This document shows, one piece after another, positions 59,366-64,000 of a stretch of DNA of 64,000 bases (positions within the stretch are counted from its first letter, which is position 1; every line of letters starts with the position of its first letter). A program made the position numbers and the translations under genes. The notes below the pieces were generated by a model. The model was given only the letters and a program-made list of their open reading frames with translations. It had not been told where the DNA came from and made no database searches. Origin of the DNA: Pseudescherichia sp031987975 (lineage in GTDB: Bacteria; Pseudomonadota; Gammaproteobacteria; Enterobacterales; Enterobacteriaceae); NCBI RefSeq assembly GCF_031987975.1, contig NZ_DALZYX010000006.1, positions 1-64,000 on the forward strand, read 5' to 3'.

Positions 59366-59969
59366 ACTAAACTCCTTTTGCTGGCAAGCGTAAAACACCT
59401 TGAAAAATATGAGTTACCGAGCATATAAATAAGCAAAAGCAGTATCGTATAATTTTAGAAAAAATACAGAGTAATTTTGGATAATATTACGCGAAAAGCG
59501 TAATTGACATCGCGTTTCTTTATTGTCCAATGCATACCCTGAACGCTATGGGCGCCATAAAAACATAGACATCATGAATAATCAAAGCGATATATACTTA
59601 AAACCAGATTCAGATTTTCTAAAGTCATCTAATTAATTATTGGTAAAATGAATAGGGATTGTACCAGGATTGTAAAAAAACATATAAAAAATATATTATA
59701 AAGATATTAAATCCAGCCAAATCAAGCAAATGAACCGCGATATCAACCTGTGACAATATATATGCATTTGTAAATAGAATATGTCTGCCAGAAACCAGTC
59801 GAGACAGGCGCCCTCGCAGGAGTGAAAATGTTTCGCCCATTCTGTCCTAAATAGCACAATAATCTACCCCTCCGCTTCCGCTTCCGTCGGTTTTTCTTTC
59901 TCCGCTGTTGACATCATCTGCCATATCCAGTACCACTAAAAGCATATCGATTTCATCTGGAGCTGACGC
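59366..59969. other. Divergent leuO/leuL regulatory region
   Basis: A 604-bp AT-rich gap, probably H-NS/LeuO controlled as in E. coli (inference). It contains a 7-bp perfect inverted repeat with a GAAAA loop (59486-59504) upstream of leuO, and the leu promoter near its right end. A 67-codon frame at 59637-59840 was rejected. No other gene is seen. Confidence 0.6.
59908..59936 (+). promoter_or_regulatory. leu operon promoter
   Basis: A perfect TTGACA (59908-59913) is followed after 17 bp by TACCAC (59931-59936), then CTAAAAGC. The layout and surrounding bases closely resemble the E. coli leu promoter, about 34 bp before the leader peptide start. Confidence 0.8.
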
Positions 59970-60056
59970 ATGATTCGCAACGTTCGTATCGCCGGTCTAC
60001 TACTACTAAACGCATCCTCTTTGCGCGGTGGACTGGTGGGCGACAAACAGAGTTAA
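59970..60056 (+). CDS. leuL: Leucine operon leader peptide LeuL
   Basis: A 28-codon leader, MIRNVRIAGLLLLNASSLRG then GLVGDKQS. Four consecutive rare leucine codons (CTA CTA CTA CTA, residues 10-13) make its translation a gauge of charged leucyl-tRNA. When leucine is scarce the ribosome stalls there and the downstream terminator does not form. The size, the Leu run and the LLNASSLRG core match E. coli LeuL. Confidence 0.92.
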   Translation: MIRNVRIAGLLLLNASSLRGGLVGDKQS

Positions 60057-60079
60057 GTCAGCTTCCGGTTAAAACAAAG

Positions 60080-60106
60080 AACCCGCGCCAATGCGCGGGT
60101 TTTTTT
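60080..60106 (+). terminator. leu attenuator terminator
   Basis: ACCCGCGC (60081-60088) pairs with GCGCGGGT (60093-60100) over a 4-base loop, followed by a run of seven T. It is the Rho-independent attenuator between leuL and leuA, controlled by stalling in leuL. Confidence 0.92.
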
Positions 60107-60151
60107 ATGCTCGTAGCACAAGGCGACTCCCGACAGACAAGGACCTAAACC

Positions 60152-61723
60152 ATGAGCCAGCAGCACGTTACCATTTTCGATACCACCTTACGCGACGGTG
60201 AGCAGGCGTTACAGGCAAGCCTGAGTGTAAAAGAGAAACTGCAGATTGCACTGGCGCTTGAGCGTATGGGCGTAGACGTAATGGAGGTAGGCTTCCCGGT
60301 CTCTTCCCCGGGCGATTTTGAGTCCGTACAGACCATTGCCCGTCAGGTGAAAAATAGCCGCGTCTGCGCCCTGGCGCGCTGCGTTGAGAAAGATATCGAC
60401 GTGGCAGCAGAGTCACTGAAGGTCGCTGAGGCTTTCCGTATCCATACCTTTATTGCTACCTCTCCGATGCACATCGCCACCAAGCTGCGCAGCACCCTGG
60501 ACGAGGTGATCGAGCGCGCGGTTTATATGGTCAAACGTGCGCGTAACTATACTGACGACGTTGAGTTCTCCTGTGAAGATGCAGGCCGTACCCCGATTGC
60601 CGATCTGGCCCGAGTGGTAGAGGCAGCGATTAACGCCGGGGCGAAGACCATCAATATTCCTGATACCGTTGGCTACACCATGCCTTTCGAGTTCGCCAAT
60701 ATCATTACCGGCCTGTATGAGCATGTGCCTAACATCGATAAAGCCATCATCTCCGTCCACACCCATGACGATTTAGGCCTCGCCGTCGGCAACGCCATCG
60801 CGGCGGTCCATGCCGGGGCGCGCCAGGTTGAGGGTGCGATGAACGGTATTGGCGAGCGCGCCGGTAACTGCTCGCTGGAAGAGGTGATCATGGCGATTAA
60901 GGTGCGTAAGGACATCATGAACGTGCAGACCCGCATCAATCACCAGGAGATCTGGCGTACCAGCCAGATGGTCAGCCAGATCTGCAACATGCCGGTGCCC
61001 GCGAACAAGGCGATCGTCGGCACCGGCGCGTTTGCCCACTCCTCCGGTATCCATCAGGATGGCGTGCTGAAAAATCGTGAAAACTACGAAATCATGACCC
61101 CGGAGTCCATCGGCCTGAACCAGGTACAGCTGAACCTGACCTCCCGCTCCGGTCGTGCAGCCGTGAAGCACCGTATGGATGAGATGGGTTATAAAGAGAG
61201 CGACTATAACCTGGATAACCTGTACGACGCCTTCCTGAAGCTGGCGGATAAGAAGGGCCAGGTATTTGATTACGATCTGGAAGCGCTGGCCTTCATCAAC
61301 AAGCAGCAGGAGGAGCCAGAGCACTTCCGCCTGGACTACTTCAGCGTGCAGTCCGGCTCCAATGCGATGGCCACCGCCTCGGTGAAGCTGGTCTGCGGCG
61401 ATGAAGTGAAAGCCGAAGCCGCCAACGGCAACGGTCCGGTGGATGCCGTCTATCAGGCGATCAACCGCATCACCGACTACGATATCGAGCTGGTGAAGTA
61501 CCAGCTGAGTGCGAAGGGCCACGGCAAAGATGCCCTGGGCCAGGTGGATATCGTGGCGAACTATAACGGCCGTCGTTTCCACGGTGTGGGTCTGGCGACC
61601 GACATCGTTGAGTCCTCCGCCAAAGCGATGGTGCACGTACTGAACAACATCTGGCGCGCCAATGAAGTCGAAAAAGAGCTGCAGCGTAAAGCAATAAAAG
61701 AAAACAACCAGGAAACCGTGTGA
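60152..61723 (+). CDS. leuA: 2-isopropylmalate synthase LeuA
   Basis: Condenses 2-ketoisovalerate with acetyl-CoA, the committed step of leucine synthesis, and is inhibited by leucine. The 523-residue enzyme has the HMGL-like barrel with FDTTLRDGEQALQASLS at the start and metal ligands in VHTHDDLGLAVGNAIAA, a linker, and the C-terminal regulatory LeuA dimer domain (residues about 390-520). The ATG follows AAGGACCTAAACC. leuB begins at the stop with a one-base overlap (TGATG). Confidence 0.98.
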   Translation: MSQQHVTIFDTTLRDGEQALQASLSVKEKLQIALALERMGVDVMEVGFPVSSPGDFESVQTIARQVKNSRVCALARCVEKDIDVAAESLKVAEAFRIHTFIATSPMHIATKLRSTLDEVIERAVYMVKRARNYTDDVEFSCEDAGRTPIADLARVVEAAINAGAKTINIPDTVGYTMPFEFANIITGLYEHVPNIDKAIISVHTHDDLGLAVGNAIAAVHAGARQVEGAMNGIGERAGNCSLEEVIMAIKVRKDIMNVQTRINHQEIWRTSQMVSQICNMPVPANKAIVGTGAFAHSSGIHQDGVLKNRENYEIMTPESIGLNQVQLNLTSRSGRAAVKHRMDEMGYKESDYNLDNLYDAFLKLADKKGQVFDYDLEALAFINKQQEEPEHFRLDYFSVQSGSNAMATASVKLVCGDEVKAEAANGNGPVDAVYQAINRITDYDIELVKYQLSAKGHGKDALGQVDIVANYNGRRFHGVGLATDIVESSAKAMVHVLNNIWRANEVEKELQRKAIKENNQETV

Positions 61724-62814
61724 TGTCTAAAAATTATCATATTGCAGTTTTGCCGGGCGACGGTATTGGCCCGGAAGTGATGGCGCAAGCCCTGAAAGTA
61801 CTGGAAGCAATTCGTCAGCGTTTCTCCCTGCGCATTTCCACCAGCCACTACGACGTAGGCGGAATTGCCATTGACCGCCACGGCAACCCGCTGCCGCAGG
61901 CCACCGTTGCCGGCTGCGAGCAGGCCGATGCGATTCTCTTCGGCTCGGTCGGCGGCCCGAAGTGGGAACATCTGCCCCCGGCGCAGCAGCCGGAGCGCGG
62001 CGCGCTGCTGCCGCTGCGTAAGCACTTTAAGCTGTTCAGCAACCTGCGTCCGGCGAAGCTGTATCAGGGGCTGGAAGCCTTCTGCCCGCTGCGGGCGGAT
62101 ATCGCCGCCAACGGTTTTGATATTCTCTGCGTCCGCGAGCTGACCGGTGGGATCTATTTCGGCCAGCCGAAGGGCCGGGAAGGCAGCGGTCAGCATGAAA
62201 AAGCGTTTGATACCGAGGTCTATCATCGCTTCGAGATCGAGCGCATCGCCCGCATCGCCTTTGAGTCCGCGCGCAAGCGCCGGAATAAAGTGACCTCTAT
62301 CGATAAGGCCAACGTGCTGCAAACCTCGCTGCTGTGGCGCGAGATCGTTAACGAGATCGCCAAAGAGTACCCGGACGTTGAGCTGGCGCATATGTACATC
62401 GACAACGCCACCATGCAGCTGATTAAGGATCCGTCCCAGTTTGACGTCCTGCTCTGCTCCAACCTGTTTGGCGACATCCTCTCCGACGAATGCGCGATGA
62501 TCACCGGCTCGATGGGCATGTTGCCCTCCGCCAGCCTTAACGAGCAGGGCTTTGGCCTGTATGAGCCAGCAGGCGGCTCCGCTCCGGACATCGCCGGGAA
62601 AAACATTGCTAACCCGATTGCCCAGATCCTCTCCCTGGCGCTGCTGCTGCGCTACAGCCTGAACGCCAACGATGCGGCGGATGCGATTGAAGCCGCGATT
62701 AACCGCGCGCTGGAAGAGGGTGTGCGCACCGGTGACCTGGCCCGCGGCGGCGCGGCGGTCAGTACTGATGAGATGGGCGACATTATTGCCCGCTACGTAG
62801 CGGAAGGGGTGTAA
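61723..62814 (+). CDS. leuB: 3-isopropylmalate dehydrogenase LeuB
   Basis: Oxidative decarboxylation of 3-isopropylmalate with NAD+. The 363-residue protein has VLPGDGIGPEVM at the N-terminus, GPKWEHLP and the substrate/metal motif DNATMQLIKDP followed by NLFGDILSDECAMITGSMGMLPSASL, then YEPAGGSAPDIAG in the NAD loop. The ATG at 61723 shares a base with the leuA stop. The ribosome site is AGGAAACC. leuC starts 2 bp after the stop. Confidence 0.98.
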   Translation: MSKNYHIAVLPGDGIGPEVMAQALKVLEAIRQRFSLRISTSHYDVGGIAIDRHGNPLPQATVAGCEQADAILFGSVGGPKWEHLPPAQQPERGALLPLRKHFKLFSNLRPAKLYQGLEAFCPLRADIAANGFDILCVRELTGGIYFGQPKGREGSGQHEKAFDTEVYHRFEIERIARIAFESARKRRNKVTSIDKANVLQTSLLWREIVNEIAKEYPDVELAHMYIDNATMQLIKDPSQFDVLLCSNLFGDILSDECAMITGSMGMLPSASLNEQGFGLYEPAGGSAPDIAGKNIANPIAQILSLALLLRYSLNANDAADAIEAAINRALEEGVRTGDLARGGAAVSTDEMGDIIARYVAEGV

Positions 62815-62816
62815 TC

Positions 62817-64000
62817 ATGGCCAAGAGTTTGTATGAGAAGTTGTTTGACGCCCACGTGGTCTATGAAGCGCCGAACGAGACCCCACTGCTCTATATCGAT
62901 CGTCACCTGGTGCATGAGGTGACCTCTCCGCAGGCGTTTGACGGCCTGCGGGCGCACCATCGCCCGGTGCGCCAGCCGGGTAAGACCTTCGCCACCATGG
63001 ATCACAACGTCTCGACCCAGACGAAAGATATCAACGCCTCGGGTGAGATGGCACGTATTCAGATGCAGGAGCTGATCAAGAACTGCAACGAGTTTGGCGT
63101 GGAGCTGTACGATCTGAACCACCCTTACCAGGGCATCGTCCACGTGATGGGACCGGAGCAAGGCATCACCCTGCCGGGGATGACCATCGTCTGCGGCGAC
63201 TCCCACACGGCCACCCACGGCGCATTCGGCGCGCTGGCGTTCGGGATTGGTACCTCCGAAGTTGAGCACGTGCTGGCAACCCAGACCCTGAAGCAGGGCC
63301 GCGCCAAGACCATGAAAATTGAGGTGCAGGGCCACGCCGCAGCGGGCATCACCGCAAAAGATATCGTACTGGCGATCATCGGCAAGACCGGCAGCGCGGG
63401 CGGTACCGGCCACGTCGTCGAGTTCTGCGGCGAAGCCATTCAGGCGTTGAGCATGGAGGGTCGGATGACCCTGTGCAATATGGCCATCGAGATGGGCGCT
63501 AAGGCGGGCATCGTCGCCCCTGACGAGACCACTTTTAACTACGTCAAAGGCCGCCTGCACGCGCCGAAAGGCAAAGATTTCGATGACGCAGTGGCCTACT
63601 GGAAGACGCTGAAGTCTGACGAGGGCGCGACCTTTGATACCGTCGTCACATTGCAGGCGGCAGAGATCGCCCCGCAGATCACCTGGGGAACTAACCCAGG
63701 CCAGGTGATCGCCGTGGGCGAGAACATTCCCGATCCGGCCTCGTTTGCCGATCCGGTTGAGCGCGCCAGCGCGGAGAAGGCGCTGGCCTATATGGGCCTG
63801 AAGCCGGGCATCCCGCTGACCGACGTGAGCATCGACAAGGTATTTATCGGCTCCTGCACCAACTCGCGCATTGAAGACCTGCGCGCGGCGGCAGAGATTG
63901 CCAAAGGACGTAAGGTTGCACCGGGCGTTCAGGCGCTGGTGGTTCCTGGCTCTGGCCCGGTGAAAGCCCAGGCGGAAGCGGAAGGTCTGGATAAAATCTT
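62817..64000 (+). CDS. leuC: 3-isopropylmalate dehydratase large subunit LeuC (3' end outside window)
   Basis: Aconitase-family 4Fe-4S subunit that isomerises 2- and 3-isopropylmalate together with LeuD. The frame runs open to the end of the window, so 394 of about 466 residues are visible. It starts MAKSLYEKLFDAHVVYEAPNETP. The first cluster ligand Cys347 is in the FIGSCTNSR motif at about 63855. The other two cysteines lie outside the window. HNVSTQTKD and DSHTATHGAFGALAFGIGTSEVEH are the substrate parts. leuD should follow. Confidence 0.97.
   Translation, partial: MAKSLYEKLFDAHVVYEAPNETPLLYIDRHLVHEVTSPQAFDGLRAHHRPVRQPGKTFATMDHNVSTQTKDINASGEMARIQMQELIKNCNEFGVELYDLNHPYQGIVHVMGPEQGITLPGMTIVCGDSHTATHGAFGALAFGIGTSEVEHVLATQTLKQGRAKTMKIEVQGHAAAGITAKDIVLAIIGKTGSAGGTGHVVEFCGEAIQALSMEGRMTLCNMAIEMGAKAGIVAPDETTFNYVKGRLHAPKGKDFDDAVAYWKTLKSDEGATFDTVVTLQAAEIAPQITWGTNPGQVIAVGENIPDPASFADPVERASAEKALAYMGLKPGIPLTDVSIDKVFIGSCTNSRIEDLRAAAEIAKGRKVAPGVQALVVPGSGPVKAQAEAEGLDKI

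Noticed and set aside
59637..59840. A 67-codon minus-strand frame between leuO and leuL
   Set aside because: AT-rich and lacking a ribosome site or family match. It has one hydrophobic run, as random AT-rich DNA often gives.
1..64000. Search for tRNA, rRNA, insertion sequences, CRISPR arrays and phage attachment sites
   Set aside because: None was found by eye: no transposase, integrase, tRNA-like cloverleaf or spaced short direct repeats. A dedicated scan could still find small RNAs.

Overview
This is a stretch of enterobacterial chromosome. Gene content and order match the 2-3 minute region of Escherichia coli, from cueO to leuABCD, read in the opposite direction. Protein lengths, start codons and gene overlaps agree closely with E. 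coli, but accessory genes show it is another member of the Enterobacteriaceae, perhaps Enterobacter-, Kosakonia- or Klebsiella-like. The genus is inference. No rRNA, tRNA, insertion sequence or CRISPR array was seen.

Layout. 1-1158: the 3' end of an RHS/TccC-type toxin gene whose tip is a PI-PLC-like domain of low GC. 1284-5489: cueO (with a CueR operator), yacC, the polyamine genes speE-speD, and yacL. 5719-6245: a ccdAB toxin-antitoxin pair between yacL and acnB. 6277-11900: acnB, a DUF3300-DUF2950 pair (yacH plus one gene) and a small exported protein of unknown function. 12148-19235: the pyruvate dehydrogenase operon pdhR-aceE-aceF-lpdA on the minus strand, with a PdhR operator. 19783-23683: aroP, then a sugar transporter/GH43 glycosidase pair not present here in E. 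coli. 23722-26118: ampE-ampD and divergent nadC. 26306-29168: type IV pilus genes ppdD-hofB-hofC, with HofB lacking its N-terminal domain. 29213-32541: guaC, coaE-zapD-yacG and mutT.

32600-54063 is the mra/dcw division and cell-wall cluster plus secM-secA, all on the minus strand: mraZ, rsmH, ftsL, ftsI, murE, murF, mraY, murD, ftsW, murG, murC, ddlB, ftsQ, ftsA, ftsZ, lpxC, secM, secA. Most junctions overlap or are a few bases apart, and three MraZ boxes precede mraZ. 54685-64000 holds cra, ilvIH, leuO and the attenuated leucine operon leuL-leuA-leuB-leuC. leuC runs off the window.

How the genes work together. Pyruvate oxidation (PDH, AcnB, Cra, PdhR) sits beside branched-chain amino acid synthesis (IlvIH, LeuABC). 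The central block makes lipid II precursors (MurC-F, DdlB, MraY, MurG) and the divisome (FtsLIWQAZ, ZapD). LpxC sets lipid A synthesis, SecM/SecA set export capacity, and AmpD/AmpE recycle peptidoglycan. The most interesting parts are the accessory insertions: the PI-PLC-tipped RHS/Tc toxin without an immunity gene, chromosomal ccdAB, the GH43 operon, the 94-residue exported protein with a repeated W-A-x-N-S-G motif, the shortened HofB, and a SecM arrest motif with a substitution.
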